A DNA stretch of 64,000 nucleotides from Azolla caroliniana (taxonomy: Eukaryota; Polypodiophyta), in NCBI GenBank assembly GCA_043228905.1, contig JBHGNT010000005.1, positions 19,716,001 to 19,780,000 on the forward strand, given 5' to 3'. Below, piece by piece: positions 30,727 to 40,517 of this stretch (its first letter is position 1; every line of letters starts with the position of its first letter). Below the pieces are notes generated by a model. The model was not told the DNA's origin and did not search any database. It worked only from the letters and a program-made list of their open reading frames with translations. A program made the position numbers and the translations under genes.

Positions 30727-33700
30727 ATGGAAGAAGGCTTCGACTTCAAGGAGATGATGACAAAGATCTTGATGGACGCCGGACGGAAGAGGGCGAGGCG
30801 AGAGGCGGCTCAACAAGCGGTCGAAAGGGTGGTCCGTCTAGTCGGCCGGTTCGATGGGAAGGAGGTCCCAAAATTTTTGAGAGCCTACGATGCGGAAATG
30901 ACGAGGATGGGCGTGGACGAAGCGACGAGGCTAGAGTTCTTTCGTCGAGCGGCGGCCGCATCAAAGTACGAGGAGGTCAAGGAGCTCCAAGAAGCTCACG
31001 AATCGTGGGAGTCCTTTGAAGGGGCTCTAATGGAGGCATACGGGTGCGCGGAATCGGAGGTAAGAGGTCGGCGAGAGTTCGATCGGTGGGTGGCGTCGGC
31101 GAGGCACCATCGGAGCGCAATGGAGGCATTCCGAGAGTTCGAGCGTCGTTTCTCTCAACTCTCGGAGTGGGAACGAAGATCGGTGGGGGCGGACAAAGTC
31201 CTCCTATTTTTGGAGACGGTCCATCATGAGGAGAGGATGGACATCATGTTCGAGCTTCAAGACGATTATGGGGCGCATGGTCTCACCGAGGAGTGGCCCG
31301 AAGTGGAATGGGTGTGTCGGCAACATGAGGCGAGGCGGTCGGCCACAACACGGCCCGCGAGCGGGGGAGAAGAGAGAGCGACAACCGACTACGCCATGCC
31401 GCCGGACGAGAGCTCATCGCGAACCGGTTTGGAGGGGCCCGACCTACAAGCGCTGATACGGGAGGCGTGCGGGCTCGTAATGGCGAAAATTGAAGCCGAA
31501 GAATGGCTTATGGCGGGGTCGGGCCCGAGCGGATCGGAGGACGCGGAGGAAGGAGCTTCCTCACACATGGAGGACGGGGCCTATGCGGAGGCCGAAAGAG
31601 AATGGTACATCGGTACCACGGGAGAGGGTACGGAGCGAGCCGCCCTCTCAACATGGGGGAAAAGAACGACCGAGGACGAGGTCGGGGACGGTGAGGCGGC
31701 GATCGCCGATTCGAGCGGACATGGCGGATTCGGGACACGGTGGCCCGAATCATCGAGTACGAAGGAGACAAGCGGCGGTACCGCAACCTTCCACGCACCG
31801 GTTCGAGAGACCACGGCGGCCGGCCCGAGTGCCCGCGAGAGACCGAGGGAGAAGAACGGTGGCGGCGGCAAGGCGGGCAACCGAGACAACGGTAAGGAGA
31901 CCGCGGAAGAGGCGGCGGCAAGCATAACCGATGCTTGCATATACGGAGGTGGGGTAGCCACGGACAACGACGTCCGAGCGGAGGTGGCTACGGACATTAC
32001 ATCGACGAGCGGCGGTCCCGCGACCTTACACGCGTCATTCCTAGAGATCACGGCGGCCGGCCCGAGTGCCCGCGTAAGACCTATGGTGAAAGGCGGTGGC
32101 GGTGGCAAGGCGGGCGACCACGGCGTCGACACGAGAGAAGGTGCGGAGCAAGCGACCGTCTCATCTCGGGGAAAAAGAACGGCCATGGACGAGGCCGATA
32201 TCTACGGAGCGATGGACGCCACTTCGAGAGTGGGCGGAAGTTTCGGGACGCGGTTGCCCGAAACGTTCTACGAGGATTTCGCGAGCATACTCGAGGCTTG
32301 CGAAATGGAGGAGGAAGACGAAACGAGCGATGGTGTCGCGACCTTCCACACACCGGCCCTAGAGGCTTCGGCGGTCGGCCCGAGTGCCGGCACGAGACCT
32401 AGAGCTACGGACGGTGGCGGCGGCAAGGCGGACAACCCAGATGAGGACGAGACCGGCGAAGAAGAGGCGGCGGCAAGCATACTCGATGCTTGCGAAACCG
32501 AAGACGGGGTAGCCACGGACGACGATGTCCGAATGGAGGTGGCTACGGACGAGAGGAGTGGTGGTGTCGCGACCTTCCACACACCGGTCCTAGAAACTCC
32601 GGCACCCGGCCCGAGAGCCGGCGAGAGGCCTAGAGTGACGGACGGTGGCGGCGGCAAGGCGGGCAACCGAAACGACGACGACATGGGAGAGGGTGCGGAG
32701 CGAGCAACCCTCTCATCTTGCGGCGAATGGACGGCCAAGGATGAGGCCGGTGACTACAAAGCGGAGAGCGCCACTTCGAAAGTGGGCGGAAGATTCGGGG
32801 CACGGCGGCCCAAAACATCGAGCGGAGAGGAGGCGAGCGGTGGTGCCGCGACCTTCCACACACCGGCCCTAGAGGCTTCGGCGGTCGGCCCGAGTGCCGG
32901 CACGAGACCTAGAACGACGGGCGGTGGCGGCGGCAAGGCGGGCAAACAAAATGATGCGGAGAACGGCGAAGAAGAGGTGGTGGCAAGCATACTAGAGGCT
33001 TACGGAATCGGAGATGGGGGAGCCGCGGACAACGACGTCCGAACGAAAGCGGCTACGGAGACAACAAGCGGCGGTGCCGGGTCCTTACCCACACCAATCC
33101 TAGAGGCTCCAATGGCCGGCCCGAGTGCCGGCATGAGGCTTAGTGCGACGGGAGGTGACGGCGGCAAGGCGGGCAACGGAAACGAGAAGGAAGATCGGAG
33201 CGGACGGAGGCAAGACCCCTTGACACCGGGGCCGGAGACTTCGGCGGTTGTGCTCGAATGCCAACGTGAGACCGGAGAGATGGGCGGTGACCGTGAGGAG
33301 GTGAGGCCCGGAGAGAGCGCATACGAAGACGAGTATGCGGGGCCCGGAATGGGCGTATACGGTGGGTCCGACGGAGAGGACCGGAGCGGAAACGAGGAGA
33401 GAGTCGGGAACCGACCCGACCGGAATACGGCACGGAAGAAGAAGAGAGTAAGGGCCGGCGAATCGGGCCCAAACCGAAGGAAGCCGGCGAGACCGATTGG
33501 CCGGTTACGGTTACGGTTACGGTTACGATGGGAGCCGGTAAGCGCGAGATGGAGGCTAACCGGGCACGACGACCATGGTTCGGGGGAAAAACGGAAACAA
33601 ACGAGACCCTCCATACCCACTCTAGAGACTACGGCGGTTGCGGATCAACATGAGACCGGAGAAACGGCGGGTGGCGACGAGGAGTCGGAGGCCGGAGCGT

Positions 33701-34986
33701 ACGAGGTTACCGGAACGGATATCCGGTACGAGATGGTGGACGGGTGGGTCCAAGACGGCGAGCCCGTGTCGGAACGGGCTACGGCGACAAAGGAGGAGAA
33801 GACCGACACGGAGGTCGGGTCTACGGCGGAAGAGCGAGACGAGATGCATGCAATACGGCCGATGGAGGGCCAAGACACAAGCATGCCTACGAAGGAGCCA
33901 CATCGAGCGACCGAAGATGACGGTCGGATCACGCCTTCGAGAGGCGAATACGAGGAGGAAGGCGGCGACGACAAGACCTGGCACGATGCTAGGGAAGATT
34001 GGTGGGAAGAGGTGGCCTACGGAGAGGCTAAGACCGGCGGCCACGAAGATAAGGCCCGAGAGGGATCCTCCACACCGGCTATAGAGACTCCGGCGGTCGG
34101 CGCGAGTGCCGACGTGAGACCAAGAGTGGCGGACGGTGGCGGCGAGGGGACGAAGGCCACAACGGATGAAGGCACCGAGAGAGGCATACGGGAGGTCGCG
34201 GAGAACGAAGATGTATGCGCCCAAAAGAACGAACACGACATCACGAAGGATGTGTGCGGTCGAGCGGGCCAAGAGGGCCAAGAGGGTGTTCCTCCGAGCG
34301 AAACGGAGGTCGGGGAAGAAAGGTACCTTTCCGAAAGGGTACGCGAAGAGGAGCAGAATGCGAAACGTGCAATGCGGCCGCATGAGGGCCAAGCAACGAG
34401 CACGGGAACGATGGTATGCTCTACGGCGAGAGAGCACGGCAAGCAAAGGGAAGGTGAAAAATGCGTGATGGGGTCATCGAAGGACCGAAGCACGAGCACG
34501 CATTCGGAGGACGACACCGACGTACGGGGAAAGCCTACGGAAGGCAAGCGCGGAGCGAGAAGAGTCGGCACGACGAGGTGCGCGGCACGAAAAAGGCGGA
34601 TCCGGAGGATATGCGAGGCGGACAAAGGGTCGGCAATGGCATTCGGGAGGACCGATCGGGGAAGAAAGCGCAGGCATCGGAAACGGCGGTCCGGATGTAG
34701 ACGGTGGTTCGAAGAAACACGGTGGACGTGGCGGATCGGGTGGAGGCAACGACTCGGCGAACGTCGTCAAGTGTGGCGGATCGGACGGAGCCGACGGTTC
34801 GAGACCATTCGGCGGAGATGGTGGGCCGGAAGGCGACGGTGGTTCGTGTGGACGGGGTGGACTTGCTCGAAGTGGAAGACAAAGCCGGGCAAGCCCACGA
34901 GGTTGTCAAGGGCTCGGTTGGCCGCCTTGGCCGAAAATCTCGCGTTTTGTTCCCCTTTTGGCACATACCGGTGGATGTGCGGTTAG
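30727..34986 (+). CDS. very long repetitive Gag-like protein of element B
   Basis: 1,419 residues from ATG 30727. Residues about 30-215 look like a plant retrotransposon Gag: RLVGRFDGKEVPKFLRAYD, EFFRRAAAASKYEEVKEL, SWESFEGALMEAYGCAESE, AFREFERRFSQLSEWER. From about 290 to 820 there is an alternating two-block repeat in three rounds, each about 510-550 bp (starts near 31634, 32145 and 32698), in which every block carries a version of LEASAVGPSAGTRPR and GGGGKAGN. Degenerate copies follow to about residue 1,140. The tail is Arg-rich. No zinc knuckle, protease or polymerase motif is seen. Near 34840-34990 another frame reads VDLLEVEDKAGQAHEVVK and KSRVLFPFWHIPVDVRLGGG, probably the remains of the autonomous partner's pol end. 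Role inferred: particle formation in trans-complemented retrotransposition. Confidence 0.8.
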   Translation: MEEGFDFKEMMTKILMDAGRKRARREAAQQAVERVVRLVGRFDGKEVPKFLRAYDAEMTRMGVDEATRLEFFRRAAAASKYEEVKELQEAHESWESFEGALMEAYGCAESEVRGRREFDRWVASARHHRSAMEAFREFERRFSQLSEWERRSVGADKVLLFLETVHHEERMDIMFELQDDYGAHGLTEEWPEVEWVCRQHEARRSATTRPASGGEERATTDYAMPPDESSSRTGLEGPDLQALIREACGLVMAKIEAEEWLMAGSGPSGSEDAEEGASSHMEDGAYAEAEREWYIGTTGEGTERAALSTWGKRTTEDEVGDGEAAIADSSGHGGFGTRWPESSSTKETSGGTATFHAPVRETTAAGPSARERPREKNGGGGKAGNRDNGKETAEEAAASITDACIYGGGVATDNDVRAEVATDITSTSGGPATLHASFLEITAAGPSARVRPMVKGGGGGKAGDHGVDTREGAEQATVSSRGKRTAMDEADIYGAMDATSRVGGSFGTRLPETFYEDFASILEACEMEEEDETSDGVATFHTPALEASAVGPSAGTRPRATDGGGGKADNPDEDETGEEEAAASILDACETEDGVATDDDVRMEVATDERSGGVATFHTPVLETPAPGPRAGERPRVTDGGGGKAGNRNDDDMGEGAERATLSSCGEWTAKDEAGDYKAESATSKVGGRFGARRPKTSSGEEASGGAATFHTPALEASAVGPSAGTRPRTTGGGGGKAGKQNDAENGEEEVVASILEAYGIGDGGAADNDVRTKAATETTSGGAGSLPTPILEAPMAGPSAGMRLSATGGDGGKAGNGNEKEDRSGRRQDPLTPGPETSAVVLECQRETGEMGGDREEVRPGESAYEDEYAGPGMGVYGGSDGEDRSGNEERVGNRPDRNTARKKKRVRAGESGPNRRKPARPIGRLRLRLRLRWEPVSARWRLTGHDDHGSGEKRKQTRPSIPTLETTAVADQHETGETAGGDEESEAGAYEVTGTDIRYEMVDGWVQDGEPVSERATATKEEKTDTEVGSTAEERDEMHAIRPMEGQDTSMPTKEPHRATEDDGRITPSRGEYEEEGGDDKTWHDAREDWWEEVAYGEAKTGGHEDKAREGSSTPAIETPAVGASADVRPRVADGGGEGTKATTDEGTERGIREVAENEDVCAQKNEHDITKDVCGRAGQEGQEGVPPSETEVGEERYLSERVREEEQNAKRAMRPHEGQATSTGTMVCSTAREHGKQREGEKCVMGSSKDRSTSTHSEDDTDVRGKPTEGKRGARRVGTTRCAARKRRIRRICEADKGSAMAFGRTDRGRKRRHRKRRSGCRRWFEETRWTWRIGWRQRLGERRQVWRIGRSRRFETIRRRWWAGRRRWFVWTGWTCSKWKTKPGKPTRLSRARLAALAENLAFCSPFGTYRWMCG
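31634..33180 (+). repeat. higher-order coding repeat inside element B
   Basis: Three rounds of a B-block (ERATLSSCGEWTAKDEA type, ending FHTPALEASAVGPSAG) and an A-block (ILDACETEDGVATDDDVR type, ending FHTPVLETPAPGPRAG). Round starts near 31634, 32145 and 32698; round length about 170-184 codons. The frame is kept across all copies, which implies that the repeat grew within a translated gene. A separate short run of four GGTTAC hexamers lies at about 33505-33528. Confidence 0.75.
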
Positions 34987-34997
34987 GTGGGGGCGGA

Positions 34998-35678
34998 TGT
35001 CGTGAAGATTTTCATCCATAGGCGGAAAACCGAGCGAAGTAAGCAAACCCGCGATGTGCAACGTTGCACATCAAGATGTTGTATTTCTATTTGTCGATAG
35101 TGATAAGTGTGGTGCTAGAAATGCACCTTAGGATTTGTAAAGTGTAAAGGTGATGTGCTTTTGCGTGCACATCCACGTGAGAGAGAGAGATAGGTACATA
35201 GTAGTTCGTGTAGAGGTGGGAGTTAAGACCCATCCTTCCCACCTCCCCTAAAATCGAGGGAAATATCCCCATTGATTGAAGGGGGGATATTTTGTAGCAC
35301 CCTTTTGTAAACGGTCTTCTCTCCTTGTGCTATAAAAGGAGAGGAAGAGCACCATTGTGGGGGTTGCCTTATTTTGGAGTGTGAGTGAGGTATACCATTT
35401 CGTTTAGGGTTCCTTTGTTAGGGTTTCTTTTCTTCTTCGTCGGATTAGGGTTTCGGGTTTATCATAGTCGTTCGGTGCGGCCTACGCGGCCGCCATTTTG
35501 TAATCGGGTTTCGGTTCTAATATATCTTGTTGAGCATTTGGCCTCCATCTTCCTCTTGTTCATTCTTTCTCTTCTTGTGCTAAGCTCCATTCCGAAGTCC
35601 TATTCCTTCTCCCCTTTTCCTTAGTCCAAGACCCCCGTGGTTCCGCCCTTCTCCACGCACGCGCGTAACAACGTGACA
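34998..35678 (+). repeat. 3' LTR of element B
   Basis: 681 bp, beginning TGTCGTGAAG straight after the polypurine stretch ttaggtgggggcgga (about 34983-34997). It ends GACA and is followed by ACGT, the duplicated target, and then the gag of C. Confidence 0.92.
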
Positions 35679-36400
35679 ACGTGATCGCAGTTTAGAGGGT
35701 TCCTTAACCAGGTACGATTAGTTATTCAAATGCATCCTTCCCGATATCCCATCAATGCATCACGAGAGAGTTTAGTAGGCACTTTGTTAAGTGGCTCAGC
35801 GTTGGCATGGTTCACTCCACTATTAGAAAAGGAATCTCCGTTACTCAACAATTTTGAAGAGTTTCTAGGTGAGTTTAAAGCATGTTTCGGAGATACTGAC
35901 AGCATCAGGACCGCAATCAACAAAATTCGGCGATTACGCCAAGGTGACCGTCCAGCCTCCACATACACTGCAGATTTTCGCCTACTCACCGCCGATATCC
36001 CTTGGGATAATCAAGTGTTGATGGAGCAATTCCGTTATGGTTTACGCAACGACGTCAAGGATTTACTCTTGACCTTCCTTGAAGAGCCAAAGTCCTTAAC
36101 AGAAGCAATCAGTCGCGCGGTGAGATGTGACAACCACCTCTTTGAGCGACGTTCGGAACGATAGCTACAGATGCCGAGGGCAAGATCAGAGCCCACCTAC
36201 GCCTTAGTGGTAGCAAGACCTTTTCCGAGGGAGTCATATAATGCGCCTCTAGCGAATACTCCGACTCCGATGGAGATTGACACTACACGTCGTCGAGGGC
36301 CATTATCCGAAGAAGAAAAGCAGTGGCGTTGTACAAATTGACTATGTCTTTACTGCGGTGGACCAGGACATATTGCAATAAATTGCCCCCATAGACCAAG
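35679..36400 (+). pseudogene. gag C-terminal part of Gypsy C with zinc knuckle
   Basis: Resumes SQFRGFLNQVRLVIQMHPS, then LVGTLLSGSALAWFTPLLEK, FGDTDSIRTAINKIRRL, LRNDVKDLLLTFLEEPKS and CDNHLFERRSER before TAG at 36162-36164. Beyond it the frame reads PTPMEIDTTRRRGPLSEEE and a zinc knuckle CLYCGGPGHIAINC at about 36343-36384. This retrotransposon-gag domain and knuckle are typical of plant chromoviruses. Further stops (for example after CTN and PRK) confirm decay. Confidence 0.85.
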
Positions 36401-36580
36401 AAAATAGGTAAACCAAATAGTCGCTAGTTCTAATTGTACTAAACCCGAGCCTATTTCAGTAGGGATATCTGATAGTCCTAATAGTACTAATATCCCAGAT
36501 CTAGCGAACAAATTTGATGTCCTTAGTTAGTTAGAAGAAGAGTTAAACGACTAAGTCCAGCCAAAATAGGAGCCGTTTGG

Positions 36581-37020
36581 TTGGACATCCCTAGATCTGT
36601 GCAACCCATTAGTGGTTCCATTCCCTCTAAGCAAGTTAGTGATGTGTTCGTAGCCCAAGTAATAGTTAGTACTAAAAGTACCCCTCCAGTACATGTCCTA
36701 GCACTCGTAGATTCCGGAGCTAACTCTTGCTTTATGGATAAGAAATTTTCTCAAGCTCATAAGATATCCCTAAGAAAACTCCAATGTCCAGCCTCTGTAG
36801 TAGTCATTGATGGACGTCCCATTGCTTCCGGAAATATCCTAGAAGAGTCAGAGCCCATTAATATTGTCCTAGATAACTTAGCATGTGTAGTATCATTTAA
36901 TATTATTAGTATCCCAGAACATCCCATAGTTTTAGGATTACCGTGGTTTGAGTTACATAACCCAGACATAGATCGGAGAACAAGAGAATCCGGTGTCGAC
37001 AAACCCAAGGGTCAACTCAG
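36581..37020 (+). pseudogene. protease region of Gypsy C
   Basis: Open from 36581: PVHVLALVDSGANSCFMDK, then VVVIDGRPIASGNILEE and EHPIVLGLPWFELHNPDID. VDSGAN is the aspartic protease active site and VLGLPWFELHNP is the second conserved strand of retroviral-type proteases. The frame passes on into the reverse transcriptase after about 37020, with a one-frame change at the join. Confidence 0.82.
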
Positions 37021-37023
37021 AAG

Positions 37024-38510
37024 ATGGCAACCATTTCGCTACGTCAGTTGCATAAAGAAGGGTGCAAGGAGGAAATGTTCCTCTTTGCAATATCAGTAAA
37101 CCCCTCCAGCACCACTAAAGAAGAATCCACCATTCAACTTCCCGAGAAGTATCGTCATTATGCTGATGTGTTCGATAAAGTACAAGCCAACACACTTCCT
37201 CATCATCGACCGTACAATTGCCCCATTGATTTACAACCGGGAAAAGAGCCGCCATGGGGACCGATCTACAATTTGTCACCAACCGAGCTAGAAGTCCTTC
37301 GGGCCTATATAGAGGAGAATTTGGAAAATGGTTTCATTCGGCATTCGAAATCTCCAGCCAACATGCCCATTTTCTTCATCAAGAAAAAGGATGGATCGCT
37401 TCGTCTCGTTGTAGATTACCGTGGCTTGAATAAGGTTACAATCAGGAATAGGTATGCTCTTCCCCTTATCTCAAGTCTTTTAGAACGGATCAATGGTGTC
37501 AGGTTCTTCACAAAGATCGACTTACGAGGAGCATATAACCTCGTACAGATCCGACCAAGAGACGAATGGAAGACCGCGTTTCGCACCAAATATGGGCACT
37601 TCAAGTATACGGTCATGTCGTTCAGCCTCACTAATTCACCGGCAGTCTTCCAGCACATGGCTAATGATATATTCCGAGATCTATTGGATGATTGTTTGAT
37701 CATCTATTTGGATGATCTACTGATTTATTCAAAGACCCAAGAAGAACATGATTCTCATGTACTATTAGTACTAAAACGACTTCGAGAACATGGTTTGTAT
37801 GCAAAGCTGGAAAAATGTAGTTTCGGGTGCAACCAAGTGGAATTTCTCGGCTACATCATTTCGTCAGAAGGCATCTCCATGGACCCAGCTAAGGTCAAAA
37901 CGGTAGTAGAATGGCAGACTCCGCATTCGGTGCGGGATGTGCAATGCTTCCTAGGCTTTGCCAATTTTTACCGGAAGTTCATACAAGATTATTCGAAGAT
38001 CGTTCTACCTCTCACACAACTTACCAAGAAGGGACAACCGTTCATCTGGTCTGAAGAAACGGACATGGCTTTCGAGAGTCTTAAAAAGGCATTTACATTG
38101 GCTCCAATTCTAGCTCATGTCAATCCGGAAAAATCATTCATTATTGAAGCTGACGCATCGGATTTTGCATTGGGGAGCATTCTGTCACAACAGGGGAATG
38201 ATGAGAAGCTACATCCTGTGGCTTTTCACTCACGCAAGTTTGACACCGCCGAAATCAACTACAAAATTTATGATAAGGAGTTGTTGGCAATAGTGGATTC
38301 TTTTATGCAATGGAGGCATTTTCTTGAGGGATCCTCTCATCCAGTCACCGTATTTAGTGACCACAAGAACCTTGCCTACTTTTAGGATGCTCGTGTGTTG
38401 AATCGACGTCAAGCTCGGTGGGCCCACTTCCTCACGCATTTCGACTTCAAAATTACATATCGTCCGGGGAAGCACCAAGGGAAGGCAGATGCATTATCAC
38501 GACGTTAGTA
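37024..38510 (+). pseudogene. reverse transcriptase and RNase H of Gypsy C
   Basis: Open from 37024 to 38385: [55 protein letters not shown], the polymerase motif CLIIYLDDLLIYSKTQEE (about 37695-37740), then the linker VQCFLGFANFYRKFI and RNase H FIIEADASDFALGSILSQQG, YDKELLAIVDSFMQWRHFLE. A TAG at 38383-38385 stands where the family has Gln (AYFQD). After it comes [19 protein letters not shown] and GKADALSRR, then another TAG. All catalytic Asp residues remain, so it died recently in relative terms. Confidence 0.9.
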
Positions 38511-38562
38511 TCTAGCACCCCGTCCCGACGAGCCAGCTTTCGATAACCAAAAACAAGTCATC

Positions 38563-40126
38563 TTGGGACTGGCGCGACTACACGCAACACAGATCTTTGA
38601 CGTGCCCATGGATTCCCGCGTTATCGATACCATATGTGAAGACTCAAAGACAGATGCGTTCGCCCAAGCTATACTAGCACAAATTGATCCCTCTCAAGCG
38701 TCGTGTTCACAGTCGCAACCACCAGGTACGGACTATCGGCAATTCAAATACCATGATGGATTACTCTTATTTAAAGAACTTTTGTATGTTCCTAATGGTT
38801 CTTGCCACCTTCGAGTAGTACAAAACTGTCATGACACATATACAGCTGGGCATTTTGGTAGTACTAAAACATTAGATTTAGTACAACGATCATTCTGGTA
38901 GCCCTGTATGCGACAATTTGTCGAGGATTTTGTTCGGACTTGTGATACATGTTGTAGAGCGAAAATGCCAAGGCATCATCCATATGGTTTATTAGAACCA
39001 TTACCAATTCCAAGCAAGCCGTGGCAATCCATTGCTTTAGACTTCATCACATATCTTCCAATCTCTAAGGAGTTCAATGCGATTCTAACGGTGGTCAATC
39101 GATATACGAAGATTGCTCATTTCTTGCCATGTATTAAGGAGATCTCCAGTGAAGACACTGCCAAAATTGTCATGCGTGAAGTATGTCGGCATCATGGACT
39201 TCCCGATAGTATCATCAACGACCATGGACCCTAGTTCGTGTCAAAATTCTGGAAGCACCTTTTTAACATGCTCAAGGTCACTTGTAACCTCTCCTCCGGC
39301 TACCACCCACAAACCGACGGCTAAGCCGAACGAACAAATCAAACGTTGGAGCAGTATCTACGGTGCTTTCTCAGCTATCATCAGGATGACTGGGCAGATA
39401 TTCTCCACTTCGCTAAATTTGCCTATAACAACTCTATCCACGCATCCACTAAAGTTACGCCATTTTATGCTTATACGGGATGTCACCCCCGGTGGAGTGT
39501 ACTTGAAACCCCAGAGGTGTCCACAAATCCGTGCGCAGAGGATCGTTTGGAGCGGTTACGCAAGATACAGGCGGATTTATCTACTCATCTCCAGCAAACT
39601 CAACAAACACACAAGGTCTACGCGGATTGTCATCGACTTCCATCCAGTTTTAATATTGGAGAATCGGGTGTGGCTGCTACGACGACACATCAAGACTACT
39701 CGCCCATGTGAGAAGTTGGATTATCGGCGATTAGGTCCTTTTTGTATTATTGGAAAGATTAATGATGTCGCTTTTCATCTCGATTTACCTCCTCAACTTC
39801 AAATACATCCGATGTTTCATAGTTCTCTCCTCGAACTCTATCACGAGAGCACCATCCCAGGACGTCTTATACAACCTCCACCCCCGATCGAGCTTGAAGA
39901 TGGGCCAGAGTACGAGGTTGCCGCCATCCTTGATTCCAAGATTGTTCGCAACAAGCTCTACTATCTAGTCGATTGGCTAGGCTATAGTCCCAGCGAACGT
40001 ACTTGGGAACCAATCGAGAATGTGACCAATGCTCGTGCTCTTCTTGAAGACTTCCATCGTCAATATCCACACAAACTGGGTCCTCAATCCAAGACGACTC
40101 GTGACACTCGTTGTTTATATGGTTGA
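38563..40126 (+). pseudogene. integrase with GPY/F module and chromodomain of Gypsy C
   Basis: H2C2 zinc finger region HDTYTAGHFGSTKTLDLVQ and CDTCCRAKMPRH, then catalytic core WQSIALDFITYLPISKEFNA (first Asp), GLPDSIINDHGP-stop-FVS (second Asp) and AERTNQTLEQYLRCFLSYHQ (Glu). Stops: TAG at 38899-38901, TAG at 39232-39234 and TAA at 39322-39324, at places where the family has Trp, Gln and Gln. Near 39663 one extra A shifts the frame; after it come VWLLRRHIKTTRPCEKLDYR, RRLGPFCIIGKI (GPY/F) and a chromodomain, YEVAAILDSKIVRNKLYYLV and DWLGYSPSERTWEPIENV (39,908-40,025), ending at 40126. Chromodomains steer integration toward marked chromatin. Confidence 0.9.
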
Positions 40127-40512
40127 GCTCTTGACCATTATATCATCTATTGTAATACGTAGGATATTATTTTCATTTACATTTTATTATAGGAAATTAA
40201 TGTATATTCCAGATTTCTCTGGAACATTCTAGAAGCTTTAGGATTACTCTTGGAAACACACTATAAAAGAGGCCACTAGGCATTATGTTGAACCAAATTG
40301 GTTCAACGCCAGTCTTAAGCCTTTAGCCACCATTGTATATTCTCTTCACATAATACATATCTTTCTTATCATCACTCTCTCCCTTTCTCAATCTCTCTCT
40401 TTCTCTCCGTCTCACTCACTTCTTCCTTTTCTCAAAGAAGTTCTACACCTCTCATAGTACTAATCCTTCGTTTAGTACTAATTCCTTCTCTGTCTTAGTA
40501 TTGTTCTTGATA
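40120..40512 (+). repeat. 3' LTR of Gypsy C (5' part altered)
   Basis: From 40120 the sequence follows the 5' LTR (29259 onward) to the end with few differences, for example CTTGATA for CCTGACA at the terminus. The first 43 bases of the 5' LTR have no close counterpart; TGACACTCGTTG at about 40102 may be what is left of them after deletion. Confidence 0.8.
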
Positions 40513-40517
40513 GTTAG

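Larger units (their letters stand above)
30004..35678 (+). mobile_element. element B: young gag-only LTR retrotransposon (TR-GAG type)
   Basis: 5,675 bp: LTRs 30004-30684 and 34998-35678 (681 bp each, three differences seen), flanks ACGT on both sides (30000-30003 and 35679-35682). A possible primer site is TGGTGAACCCGACGTG (30689-30704); I cannot name the tRNA. The interior holds one 1,419-codon ORF and nothing resembling protease, reverse transcriptase, RNase H or integrase. Such non-autonomous elements with an intact Gag are known as TR-GAGs. Its LTR ends, polypurine tract and about 60 bp before it match Gypsy H, the likely donor family of enzymes. The interior is markedly richer in G and C than the surroundings. 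Confidence 0.88.
29216..40512 (+). mobile_element. Gypsy chromodomain element C, degraded, holding element B
   Basis: TGTCA at 29216 and TGATA (from TGACA) at 40512, with a perfect 5-bp target duplication GTTAG at 29211-29215 and 40513-40517. Without B (30004-35678 plus 4 bp) it is about 5.6 kb, normal for a chromovirus. Order gag, protease, reverse transcriptase, RNase H, integrase, chromodomain. The 3' LTR begins within about 40094-40120 and its first 40 bp differ from the 5' LTR, apparently through deletion. At least six in-frame stops in pol and one 1-bp insertion make it non-functional. Confidence 0.9.
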
